Below are positions 1-5,310 of a stretch of DNA of 5,601 bases, piece by piece. The position numbers and the translations under genes were made by a program. Source of the stretch: DAOTVC01 sp034437215 (lineage in GTDB: Bacteria; Chloroflexota; Anaerolineae; B4-G1; SLSP01); NCBI GenBank assembly GCA_034437215.1, contig DAOTVC010000123.1, positions 1 to 5,601 of the forward strand, in the 5' to 3' direction. Numbering within the stretch: position 1 is the first letter of the stretch; the number at the start of each line of letters is the position of its first letter. The notes below the pieces were generated by a model. The model did not search any database, was not told the DNA's origin, and was given only the letters and a program-made list of their open reading frames with translations.

Positions 1-605
1 GCGGCCTGAGTTCGGTCGGCGACGTTCAGCTTGCCGAGGATGGCGCTGACGTGGTTGCGCACGGTGCCCTCGGAGAGGTAGAGGCGGGCGGCGATGTCGG
101 CGTTGGTCAGCCCCTGGGCCAGGAGGCGCAGGACGTCCACCTCGCGCTCGGTGAGCTTCTCGGTGATCAGCGAGGCGGGACGGGTCTGGGTGCTCGTCAC
201 GCGGCTCAGGAGCTTGCCCGCCACGGCCGGATCGACGAAGGCCCGGCCCTCGACGGTGCCCCGGATGGCCTTGACGACCTCGGAGCGACCGGTGTCCTTG
301 AGGAGGTAGCCCGCCGCGCCGGCCCGCAGGGCGTCGAAGAGCCACTCGTCGTCGTCGTAGGTGGTGAGCACCAGCACCTTGACCTCGGGGTGGTGGGCGC
401 GGATGCGGCGGGTGGCCTCGATGCCGTTCATCCCCGGCATCTTCAGATCCATCAGGACCAGGTCGGGCCGGTGCTCCGCCACCAGCTCGACGGCCTCCGC
501 ACCGTCCTGGGCCAGCCCCACCACCTCGATGTCCCGCTCCAGCCGGAGGAGCATCTCCAGCCCGTCGCGGATCAACGCCTGGTCGTCACAGATTACGACT
601 TTCAT
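1..605 (-). CDS. NarL/LuxR-type response regulator (C-terminus cut by window edge)
   Basis: Cytoplasmic transcription factor of a two-component system. The first 201 residues are visible; the family is usually 205-225 residues, so only a few are missing. An N-terminal receiver domain spans about 2-118, with acidic pair D7/D8, phospho-acceptor D53 in LVLMDLKMPG, T81/T82 and K103 in YLLKD. A linker follows, then a LuxR-type helix-turn-helix from about 148 (LTEREVDVLRLLAQG, recognition helix near SEGTVRNHVS). The ATG at 605 is supported by AGGAGAG seven bases upstream and by MKVVICDDQ, a typical receiver start. It lies 85 bp downstream of a HisKA_3 sensor kinase on the same strand, so phosphotransfer from that kinase is inferred. 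All key receiver residues are intact. Target genes cannot be told from this window. Confidence 0.95.
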   Translation of the reverse strand, partial: MKVVICDDQALIRDGLEMLLRLERDIEVVGLAQDGAEAVELVAEHRPDLVLMDLKMPGMNGIEATRRIRAHHPEVKVLVLTTYDDDEWLFDALRAGAAGYLLKDTGRSEVVKAIRGTVEGRAFVDPAVAGKLLSRVTSTQTRPASLITEKLTEREVDVLRLLAQGLTNADIAARLYLSEGTVRNHVSAILGKLNVADRTQA

Positions 606-675
606 AAGCAACTCTCCTGACCGTGAGAGGTAAGAAGGGGACGTTAGAGCGACGACAGATGCTCGCGACTCCCTG

Positions 676-717
676 CTCACCTCTCTCATCTCACTTCTCA
701 CCACTCACCACTCGCCC
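676..717. repeat. Degenerate 7-nt tandem repeat at the 3' end of the kinase gene
   Basis: Six contiguous heptads can be read on the plus strand: CTCACCT, CTCTCAT, CTCACTT, CTCACCA, CTCACCA and CTCGCCC. The minus strand reads as GTGAGTG-like units. The array covers the last eight codons and the stop of the sensor kinase and continues into the spacer before the regulator. The kinase tail GRVVSGEK is therefore encoded by the repeat and is not conserved domain sequence. Short heptad arrays of this general kind are known from cyanobacterial genomes (STRR sequences); membership of that class is inference. Confidence 0.75.
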
Positions 718-1950
718 TACCTGCACCGTACATCGGACCGCCGTCCCGCCCCCCGACCGGCTGGTGACCTGCAGCTCCCCACCGATCCGCTGGGCGCGCT
801 CCTGCATCCCCGGCAGGCCGAAGTGGCCGCCCGCCGCAGGCGACTGGGGATCGAAACCCCGCCCGTCGTCCGCTACGAGCAGGGAGAGGGCCTCACCCTC
901 GAGCGCCAACTCGACGGTGAGGGCGCGGGCGCCGGCGTGGTGGACGGCGTTCGCCAGCGCCTCTTGGGCGATCCGGTAGAGGGCCTGCTCCACCGCCGGG
1001 GAGAGCGCCGGGAGCCGTTCCGGCAGGGAGAGGGAGAGCGTCGCGCCCGCCTGCGCCGCGCTCTCCTCGGCCTGCCGGCGCAGCGCCAGCAGCAGCCCCA
1101 GATCCTCCAGGGGCGCGGCCCGCAGGGCCTTCAGCGCCCGCCGGGTCTCCTGGAGCCCGGAGCGGGTGGCGGCGAGGGAGGTCTCCAGCACCTGCCGGGC
1201 CGCCTCCGGGTCCACGTCCCAGTAGGCCCGCGCCGTCTCCAGCTGAACGCTCAGGGCGCTGAGGGTGTGGGCCAGCGTGTCGTGGAGCTCCCGCGCCATC
1301 CGGTTGCGCTCCCGGCTGATGGTCAGCTCCTCCAGCGTCCCGGCGTAGTGCACCAGGCGGGCGTGGGCCGCCTCGAGGGCGGTTCGCTGCTCCTGGAGCC
1401 GGGTCATGAGCACGCTGATGAAGTAGCCGACGACCAGAAAGCTGATCAGCTGGATGAGCAGGACGATCACCGGCGGCAGGAGGGAGGCCTCACCGGGGCG
1501 GTAGAAGAGGAGGTGGAGTCCCAGCCCCAGGAGCGTAACCCCCACGCTGAAGAGGACGACGACCCGCCGGCGGTAGCGCCAGGCGGTCAGCACCAGCGCC
1601 ACGAAGAGCACGGGCAGCGTGCGCAGCATGAGCGCCTCGGGTTGGTGGAAAGGACCGGGGCGCAGCCCCAGCACCGCCAGGTTGCTCGTGATCACCGGCA
1701 CCAGCGACATCAGCCCGATCACCAGGGGCAGAAAGGCGCGCCCCAACCACGCCTGCCCGCCCCGCCAGAGCAGCAGCCCCCACACGATCAGAGCAGCGAG
1801 CCCGTTGATGAGGTAGTAGTGGGGCGGAAAGACGGGCCGCGGGTAGAAGAGGTGGTCGATGGCGGCGAGGGCCAGCAGGTAGCCCACCCACAGCGCCACC
1901 GCCAGGCGCAACAACCTTCTCAGATCGATCTCGCCGCCGTTCTCTCTCAT
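691..1950 (-). CDS. Six-pass membrane sensor histidine kinase, HisKA_3/NarL type
   Basis: A sensor kinase that should autophosphorylate on histidine and pass the phosphate to the adjacent regulator. At 419 aa it has a complete domain set. Six hydrophobic segments lie near residues 11-30, 46-63, 71-92, 108-124, 129-149 and 159-182, with almost no extracytoplasmic domain, so the signal is probably sensed in or at the membrane. A coiled-coil linker (about 183-215) leads to the HisKA_3 dimerisation domain, whose H-box is ELHDTLAH with phospho-accepting H223. The HATPase_c domain shows the N-box ALANAVHHAG (N334), G1 box DDGRGFD (361-367) and G2 GGHFGLPGM (374-382). The ATG at 1950 has no properly spaced Shine-Dalgarno but a TATAAT 6 nt upstream, so it may be leaderless. 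The last residues come from a heptad repeat. The ligand is unknown; small intramembrane-sensing kinases of this layout often respond to envelope stress, but that is only analogy. Confidence 0.95.
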   Translation of the reverse strand: MRENGGEIDLRRLLRLAVALWVGYLLALAAIDHLFYPRPVFPPHYYLINGLAALIVWGLLLWRGGQAWLGRAFLPLVIGLMSLVPVITSNLAVLGLRPGPFHQPEALMLRTLPVLFVALVLTAWRYRRRVVVLFSVGVTLLGLGLHLLFYRPGEASLLPPVIVLLIQLISFLVVGYFISVLMTRLQEQRTALEAAHARLVHYAGTLEELTISRERNRMARELHDTLAHTLSALSVQLETARAYWDVDPEAARQVLETSLAATRSGLQETRRALKALRAAPLEDLGLLLALRRQAEESAAQAGATLSLSLPERLPALSPAVEQALYRIAQEALANAVHHAGARALTVELALEGEALSLLVADDGRGFDPQSPAAGGHFGLPGMQERAQRIGGELQVTSRSGGGTAVRCTVQVGRVVSGEK

Positions 1951-1956
1951 ACCCCC

Positions 1957-1962
1957 ATTATA
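1957..1962 (-). promoter_or_regulatory. -10 box (TATAAT) of the kinase gene, start-proximal
   Basis: On the minus strand TATAAT is followed by GGGGGT and then the ATG of the sensor kinase. Transcription normally begins 6-8 nt past the box, which would place the 5' end at or within a base or two of the ATG. No convincing -35 hexamer is found 16-18 bp upstream; that position is filled by a GC palindrome. Confidence 0.6.
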
Positions 1963-1967
1963 GTACA

Positions 1968-1983
1968 GAGCGGCGCGCCGCTC
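1968..1983. promoter_or_regulatory. 16-bp perfect palindrome in the kinase promoter, possible operator
   Basis: GAGCGGCGCGCCGCTC is its own reverse complement. It ends 5 bp upstream of the TATAAT of the kinase gene and so covers the -35/-10 spacer. A dimeric regulator bound here would block or replace -35 contact by RNA polymerase. The perfect symmetry is seen directly; operator function is inference. GC-rich palindromes also arise by chance in such DNA. Confidence 0.4.
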
Positions 1984-2069
1984 CCGTGCCCGGCGTCAGC
2001 CCTAGGTGTGGCGACCCATGACACCCATCACGCTCTACAAGGGGCAGGGTGAGCGCTGGGAGGAGGCAG

Positions 2070-2087
2070 GGCGCCGGCAGAGGCGCC
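2070..2087 (-). terminator. Weak stem-loop just past the acetyltransferase stop
   Basis: Two GGCGCC hexamers flank a 6-nt loop and can form a 6-bp all-GC stem starting 2 nt after the stop codon. No T-run follows on the minus strand, so it is not a standard intrinsic terminator. It could stabilise the 3' end or cause pausing. The rest of the 139-bp spacer to the kinase start holds only the kinase promoter. Confidence 0.25.
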
Positions 2088-2089
2088 GC

Positions 2090-2875
2090 TCACAGCCCCG
2101 CCGACCAGTAGTAGGCCGGCACGTCGGGCCGGGGTTCGAAGCCCAGCTTCTTGGCCAGCGCCTGGGAGGCGACCCGGTGGGGCCAACAGGCCCAGCTCGG
2201 CGTCAGCCCCCGTGCCAGGGAGGCCTCGATGAAGGCGCAGGCCGTCAGGATGCCCAGTTCCCTCCCCCGGTAGGGCTCGGCGGTCTGGATGTCGATCTCG
2301 ACCTCGCCACCGCCGACGCTCACGGCGGTGCAGGCGCTCGCGATCTCCTCGCCGTGCAGCATGCAGACGCCGAAGCGCCCGGTGCGCGGGTCGACCAGGG
2401 GGGCGTAGGCGGTCACCCGCTCCGCGAGGGCCGCGTCGATGGCCTGCAGGCGGAAGCCCTCCGGAAGCCGCTCCCGCCAGCCGGCGTGCCCGGCAAAGGC
2501 GGCGGGATCGAAGGCGAAGAGCTTGCGGGGCACGACGATGGCGCCATAGGGACGCAGCAGGGTCTCCAGCTGGTCCCGCCAGCCCTGGGAGAAGGCGAAG
2601 AGGATCAGCTCCGGCTCGGTCATTCGCGGGAGGAGTTCGTCGAAGAGGAGCGGCGCCAGCGAGCGGTTGAAGTCCTCGTTCTCCGAACGTCCGCCCACGT
2701 ACATGAAGCCCACGTCCGTGACCAGCAGGGCGGAGGTAGGGTACTCCCGGCGATCCACGAAGACCCGTCCGGGGCTGTGCCCCTCGAGGACGCCGAAGAC
2801 CAGGGGAACGTTGTGCTCGATGCCCACAAAGAGGGGCACGATTCTATTGAAGGCAGTGGCTTTAAATTCGATCAT
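2090..2875 (-). CDS. GNAT-fold N-acetyltransferase (PF12746-like)
   Basis: A 261-aa protein whose C-terminal half reads as a GNAT acetyltransferase, moving acetyl from acetyl-CoA to an unidentified substrate. The acetyl-CoA-binding motif A is the strand EVEIDIQTAEPYRGRELG (about 191-208), with the pyrophosphate loop at YRGRELG, followed by helix ILTACAFIEASLARG. Motif B is LTPSWACWPHRVASQALAKKLGFEP (224-248); the A/S-x-x-L-A-x-K-L-G-F ending is typical of the family. The loop is less glycine-rich than the usual R/Q-x-x-G-x-G/A. The N-terminal half (1-140) has no motif I know but matches the layout of two-part GNAT proteins such as PF12746. The ATG at 2875 lies 6 nt after a TATAAT; the GGAGAG directly abutting the ATG is too close to act as a normal Shine-Dalgarno. 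It appears to be transcribed on its own. The substrate cannot be told. Confidence 0.85.
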   Translation of the reverse strand: MIEFKATAFNRIVPLFVGIEHNVPLVFGVLEGHSPGRVFVDRREYPTSALLVTDVGFMYVGGRSENEDFNRSLAPLLFDELLPRMTEPELILFAFSQGWRDQLETLLRPYGAIVVPRKLFAFDPAAFAGHAGWRERLPEGFRLQAIDAALAERVTAYAPLVDPRTGRFGVCMLHGEEIASACTAVSVGGGEVEIDIQTAEPYRGRELGILTACAFIEASLARGLTPSWACWPHRVASQALAKKLGFEPRPDVPAYYWSAGL

Positions 2876-2881
2876 CTCTCC

Positions 2882-2887
2882 ATTATA
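2882..2887 (-). promoter_or_regulatory. -10 box (TATAAT) of the acetyltransferase gene, start-proximal
   Basis: The minus strand reads ACTATAATGGAGAG then ATG. The spacing from box to ATG is 6 nt, identical to that of the kinase gene, and the flanks ACTATAATGG are shared. No clear -35 lies 16-18 bp upstream. Confidence 0.6.
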
Positions 2888-2895
2888 GTCGGACG

Positions 2896-2923
2896 GGGAA
2901 TAGGGACCAGGGATCAGGGGCAG
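2896..2923. repeat. Short G-rich heptad array in the spacer between CPBP remnant and acetyltransferase
   Basis: On the plus strand the units GGGAATA, GGGACCA, GGGATCA and GGGGCAG follow one another in 7-nt register. They fill much of the 75-bp gap between the CPBP stop and the acetyltransferase start. This is the second heptad tract in the window, with a different unit from the one at 676-717. Confidence 0.6.
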
Positions 2924-2950
2924 GGCCTTAGGACATCAAGAGCAGCCTGC

Positions 2951-3454
2951 TCATCTAGCCGCGGGCGGAGCAGCGCGATCCAGCAGGACCAGCGCCAACG
3001 CCACGGCGCAGAGCAGGAGCACCTGCAGGAGATAGATCGTCACCGAGAAGGGGTAGACCAGGGCCAGGGTGAAGTTGTAGGTGAAGTGGAGCAGGACGGC
3101 CGCCAGGATGCTCCTCCCGTTGCGATTGTAGACGCGGGTGAGCAGCACCGAGAGGGGGAAGATCAGCAGGATGAAGAGATACCACCCCGCCGAGATGCGC
3201 TTGAAGTCGAAGGTACGTCTCCAGGAGCTGCGCCGTGCTTCCCTCTCTCCCCTCAGATAGAGCAGAATGACTGCGGCGACGGAGGGGCCGAAGCCGCCCA
3301 ACAGATAGGGGATGCCCCAGGCCGTCGTGGTGACGTTCTGCCCGGAGAGCGCCGCCGGAGTCCAGAGAATCCAGGAGAGCCCGTAGGCCAAGGCGAAGAA
3401 GAGCACCAGGGATCGGGACTTGTTGCCGTAGTTGATCCGTGACGAAGTCCCCAA
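2951..3454 (-). pseudogene. CPBP-family intramembrane protease remnant lacking the catalytic core
   Basis: The 167-aa frame is clearly membrane protein. Its start, SLVLFFALAYGLSWILW (15-31), is a classic first helix of CPBP (Abi/CAAX protease-like) proteins. It continues with GGFGPSVAAVILL (53-65) and a charged loop (about 68-88), and ends with VYNRNGRSILAAVLLHFTYNF (about 108-128), the usual last CPBP motif (H123, N127), plus a hydrophobic tail. The middle helices that carry the EExxxR and HxxxB-type motifs are absent: GWYLFILLIFP (90-100) joins material that normally lies on opposite sides of the core. CPBP proteins are usually 220-300 aa, so roughly 100 residues seem deleted in frame near 3165-3185. 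The only in-frame start near the front is a TTG at 3454 with no Shine-Dalgarno, inside the hydrolase reading frame. I infer a non-functional remnant; a non-proteolytic membrane protein is the alternative. Confidence 0.7.
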
Positions 3455-4472
3455 AACGGGTGAGCCCCTCCCAGTCGGGTGAGAACATGGGGGGCGCCCA
3501 CTCGTCGTCGTACCAGCAGGCCGTCCAACCGATGCCCCGCTCGTCCAGGTAGTCCATGAGCGGCTGCCCGTAGCCCTCCACGTCGCCGTTGAGGTAGGGC
3601 TGGTCGGCGGAGGCGTTCTCGTCCATGAAGCCCCACTCGGTGATGAGGACCGGATGGCGCTCCGCGACGGCGCCGAAGTAGGTGCCCCAGAGGGCGCGCG
3701 CGTGGCTCGGGTAGATGTGGGAGGCGTAGGCGACGTTGTCGCCGGGCACGGGCGTCTCCAGCACCCAGGAGAGGTCGCGGGCGTAGTCGACGCCGCCCAC
3801 GATCACCGGCTGCTCGGCGCCCTGGGCGCGGATGATCCCGGTGAGTTCGGTGGCGCCGGCCCGCCACGCCTCCGCCGAGATCCCCTGGGGCTCGTTGAAG
3901 AGCTCGAAGAGGACGTGGGGTGTCTCCTGGAAGTGGGTCGCCACCCGCTCCCAGAAGTCCGCTGTCATCTCGTAGGTGTGGGAGTAGAGCTCGGGCATCA
4001 GGGGCGCCGTCCCCGTCTCCACGTTGCCGATGGAGTGCCAATCGATGATGAGGTACATGCCCAACTCGCCCGTCCAGCCGGCGGCCCTGTCGATGTAGCG
4101 CCAGAGGTAGTCGGGGTCCTCCTGCCAGTACCGGGGATGGACGGGGAGGCGCACGACGTTGGCGCCCGTGGCGCGCAGCTCCTCGAAGAAGCGGCGGTTG
4201 AAGCGGTTCTGGCGGTGGAGCACCGAGGGGTCGACGGGCATGATCCCCTGCAGGCGGACGACCTCGCCGCCGGCGTCGACGAGCTCGTGGCCCTCGACGT
4301 GGAGCGGGGCGGGGAAGTTCGCCAGCTCCTCGTGCTCGAAACGCTCGGTGCGGCGCACGGGGAGGTTCAGCTTCCCCTGCTCCGACGTGACGATCAGGAC
4401 GATCAGCCCGGCGACCAGCGCGACCAGCACGCCGGCGATGATGCCTGCCCACTTCAGAATTCTCTTGACCAT
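2955..4472 (-). CDS. Membrane-anchored GH5-type glycoside hydrolase with an aberrant out-of-frame tail
   Basis: A (beta/alpha)8-barrel glycosidase of the cellulase (GH5) clan, probably cleaving beta-1,4-linked glucan or mannan outside the cell. Residues 1-6 are basic and 8-29 hydrophobic with no clear cleavage site, so it is likely anchored in the membrane. Barrel motifs are in order: VVRLPVHPRYW (R108), LIIDWH (144-146), acid/base E194 in LFELFNEPQG, SHIYP (H252, Y254) and nucleophile E279 in VLITEWGF. All expected catalytic residues are present. The family domain ends at about residue 348 (GLTRFGDFVTDQL, near base 3429). The frame then stays open for another 157 residues, but that stretch is arginine/leucine/histidine-rich and overlaps the CPBP frame shifted by one base, so I read it as non-native tail. 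The normal stop was probably lost when the two genes were joined. The ATG at 4472 has a strong GGGAGGAGGGG upstream. GH5 subfamily cannot be assigned by eye. Confidence 0.85.
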   Translation of the reverse strand: MVKRILKWAGIIAGVLVALVAGLIVLIVTSEQGKLNLPVRRTERFEHEELANFPAPLHVEGHELVDAGGEVVRLQGIMPVDPSVLHRQNRFNRRFFEELRATGANVVRLPVHPRYWQEDPDYLWRYIDRAAGWTGELGMYLIIDWHSIGNVETGTAPLMPELYSHTYEMTADFWERVATHFQETPHVLFELFNEPQGISAEAWRAGATELTGIIRAQGAEQPVIVGGVDYARDLSWVLETPVPGDNVAYASHIYPSHARALWGTYFGAVAERHPVLITEWGFMDENASADQPYLNGDVEGYGQPLMDYLDERGIGWTACWYDDEWAPPMFSPDWEGLTRFGDFVTDQLRQQVPIPGALLRLGLRALLDSLDSGGALRAERHHDGLGHPLSVGRLRPLRRRSHSALSEGREGSTAQLLETYLRLQAHLGGVVSLHPADLPPLGAAHPRLQSQREEHPGGRPAPLHLQLHPGPGLPLLGDDLSPAGAPALRRGVGAGPAGSRCSARG

Positions 4473-4494
4473 ACCCCTCCTCCCTCTTCAGACG

Positions 4495-4620
4495 CGACTA
4501 CTACGTGCTTAGGCCGTTCCAAGAAACTAAGCCCTCCAAACTCTGACGCTTTCCCAGGGATTTGCTCGCGCTGTGGCGCATTTTAAATCTTGGAACTACC
4601 TAAGCAGCCCTGAGTAGTCG
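4495..4620. repeat. 126-bp element bounded by about 30-bp imperfect inverted repeats
   Basis: Three blocks of the left arm recur inverted in the right arm, in the correct order: CGACTACT (4495-4502) with AGTAGTCG (4613-4620), TGCTTAGG (4506-4513) with CCTAAGCA (4599-4606), and GTTCCAAGA (4516-4524) with TCTTGGAAC (4588-4596). That is 25 matched pairs, separated by 2-bp mismatches and a short length difference. The interior of about 63 bp has no ORF. The layout fits a MITE-like non-autonomous element or a large RNA hairpin. It sits 22 bp upstream of the hydrolase ATG, so it would lie in that gene's leader or promoter. No target-site duplication is visible in the flanks. Confidence 0.65.
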
Positions 4621-4682
4621 TGGTTATCCGGCCCAGGCCCGCTTACTGTTTCCCAAAACGTCATACTGATCCAGACATAAAA

Positions 4683-4763
4683 CTCTTAAGAGCGCTTAGG
4701 ACCGGGACTGAAGTCCCTGCCTGGGGCGCGCAGCGCGCGCCGGGCGTCGGCCTGCGCCGACGC
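4683..4763. repeat. Cluster of four perfect palindromes/hairpins in the intergenic region
   Basis: In sequence: CTCTTAAGAG (4683-4692, perfect palindrome); GGGACT-GA-AGTCCC (4704-4717); GGCGCGC-AGC-GCGCGCC (4725-4741); GCGTCGGC-CTGC-GCCGACGC (4744-4763). All arms match perfectly. No T-run follows on either strand, so these are not plain terminators. The density suggests a dispersed intergenic palindromic repeat or a structured RNA. The remainder of 4621-4682 and 4764-4835 shows nothing I can name. Confidence 0.6.
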
Positions 4764-4835
4764 TCAAAACTGCGTTAGCACCCGCTCGCACGGCCTTAGC
4801 TATACTCGTCCGGGTCAGTAAGTCGCTTGCAGATC

Positions 4836-4862
4836 TTTGCGCCTTTTGCGTCTTGGCGTGAG
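4836..4862. repeat. Three-unit 9-nt repeat (TTTGCGCCT-like)
   Basis: The units TTTGCGCCT, TTTGCGTCT and TGGCGTGAG follow each other in exact 9-nt register. Similar TTTGCGTCTTTGCGTG strings turn up as intergenic repeats in several bacterial genomes, from general recall. It lies about 55 bp upstream of the tRNA promoter and has no coding role that I can see. Confidence 0.45.
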
Positions 4863-4917
4863 GCAAGCCTTTCATGAGCGGGATCCAGTTCTAAATGCGA
4901 TGGTCCTGGGATAGCGC

Positions 4918-4945
4918 TTGACGAAAGCGCACTCTGGCGTATAAT
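4918..4945 (+). promoter_or_regulatory. Sigma70-type promoter of the tRNA-Arg gene
   Basis: A -35 TTGACG (4918-4923) and a perfect -10 TATAAT (4940-4945) are separated by 16 bp. The -10 is 11 bp upstream of the mature tRNA 5' end, so the primary transcript would carry only a few extra 5' bases for RNase P to remove. A dyad, GCGCTT (4914-4919) and AAGCGC (4925-4930), straddles the -35 box. Confidence 0.85.
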
Positions 4946-4956
4946 GGCGACATCGC

Positions 4957-5030
4957 GCCCTCGTGGCTCAATTGGATAGAGCGTCTGGTTGCGGACCAGA
5001 AGGTTTCAGGTTCAAGTCCTGACGAGGGTA
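4957..5030 (+). tRNA. tRNA-Arg, anticodon GCG
   Basis: A 74-nt gene with all arms paired. Acceptor GCCCTCG pairs with CGAGGGT (6 Watson-Crick pairs and one G-U at position 1-72). The D-stem is GCTC/GAGC with loop AATTGGATA. The anticodon stem is TCTGG/CCAGA with loop TTGCGGA, giving anticodon GCG at 4991-4993, T33 before it and G37 after it. The variable loop is AGGTT; the T-stem is TCAGG/CCTGA with loop TTCAAGT. The discriminator is A and CCA is not encoded. GCG reads CGC (and CGT by wobble) arginine codons. The discriminator A and the lack of an extra G at -1 argue against a tRNA-His reading. Most bacteria use ACG (inosine) for this codon box, so G34 is notable. Confidence 0.95.
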
Positions 5031-5040
5031 TTGATCACTT

Positions 5041-5084
5041 GAGCCTCTAGCCCGTGTCTCCGGGTTGGGGGCTCTTTCTGTTTT
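5041..5084 (+). terminator. Strong intrinsic terminator after tRNA-Arg
   Basis: A 14-pair stem (GAGCCTCTAGCCCG with CGGGTTGGGGGCTC, including three G-U pairs) closes a 6-nt loop TGTCTC and is followed directly by TTTCTGTTTT. It begins 10 nt after the tRNA 3' end and should end a single-gene tRNA transcript. Confidence 0.9.
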
Positions 5085-5118
5085 GCAACGATCTGGTGCA
5101 GGTAGGCAGAGGGATTGT

Positions 5119-5152
5119 GGAGCTCGGTGGCGAGGACTTCGCCCCGGGCTCC
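5119..5152. other. Strong stem-loop in a non-coding stretch
   Basis: GGAGC-TCGG on the left pairs with CCGG-GCTCC on the right, and GGCGA pairs with TCGCC inside. The stem has 14 pairs, one bulged T (5128) and a 5-nt loop GGACT. No T-run follows on either strand, so it is unlikely to be a terminator. It may belong to a structured RNA or to remnant DNA. The surrounding 5085-5310 has no ORF I trust; a weaker 8-pair hairpin (ATACGGCG/CGTCGTAT, 5160-5185) follows directly. Confidence 0.4.
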
Positions 5153-5192
5153 TACTCTTATACGGCGTAAGATGAGGCGTCGTATGGAGTGT

Positions 5193-5221
5193 TTGTGATC
5201 TTGCATTGAATCGTATATACT
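5193..5221 (+). promoter_or_regulatory. Possible sigma70 promoter facing right
   Basis: TTGTGA (5193-5198) and TATACT (5216-5221) are 17 bp apart in a locally AT-rich patch. It would drive transcription toward the tiny ORF at 5311 and the transposase at 5507. The support is sequence match only. Confidence 0.4.
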
Positions 5222-5310
5222 GATTTTCAAGACTCATTCTACTTCTCTTCCCCGTCCCGGCACATCAGACGAAGCGGCGTACCGCTGCATAAACGACCGT
5301 GAGGAGGGAT

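Noticed and set aside
676..717. CRISPR-like array
   Set aside because: The repeat units are 7 nt with no spacers; this is a simple degenerate tandem repeat.
823..2052. 409-codon plus-strand ORF
   Set aside because: It lies opposite the complete sensor kinase, is rich in Q/G/R/E/H with no domain, and reflects GC-rich third positions of the real gene.
2006..3442. 478-codon plus-strand ORF
   Set aside because: It runs antisense to the acetyltransferase and CPBP remnant, crosses their promoters and repeats, and has a low-complexity composition.
3253..4452. 399-codon minus-strand ORF in another frame of the hydrolase
   Set aside because: Arginine/proline-rich shadow frame with no motif. Its last residues enter the region where the hydrolase and CPBP frames are recognisable instead.
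3654..4586. 310-codon plus-strand ORF
   Set aside because: It is antisense to the GH5 catalytic domain, whose motifs are all intact on the minus strand.
5006..5030. tRNA 3' end as an integration site (att)
   Set aside because: tRNA genes are common targets and mobile DNA lies nearby, but I found no repeat of the tRNA 3' end elsewhere in the window and no integrase.
4968..5237. Minus-strand ORFs of 89 and 72 codons (the second 5012-5230) between the insertion sequence and the tRNA
   Set aside because: Both run antisense through the tRNA terminator and into the tRNA. The 89-codon frame ends in QDLNLKPSGPQPDALSN, the familiar false peptide translated from the back of tRNA genes. Neither has a Shine-Dalgarno; the 72-codon frame starts with TTG.
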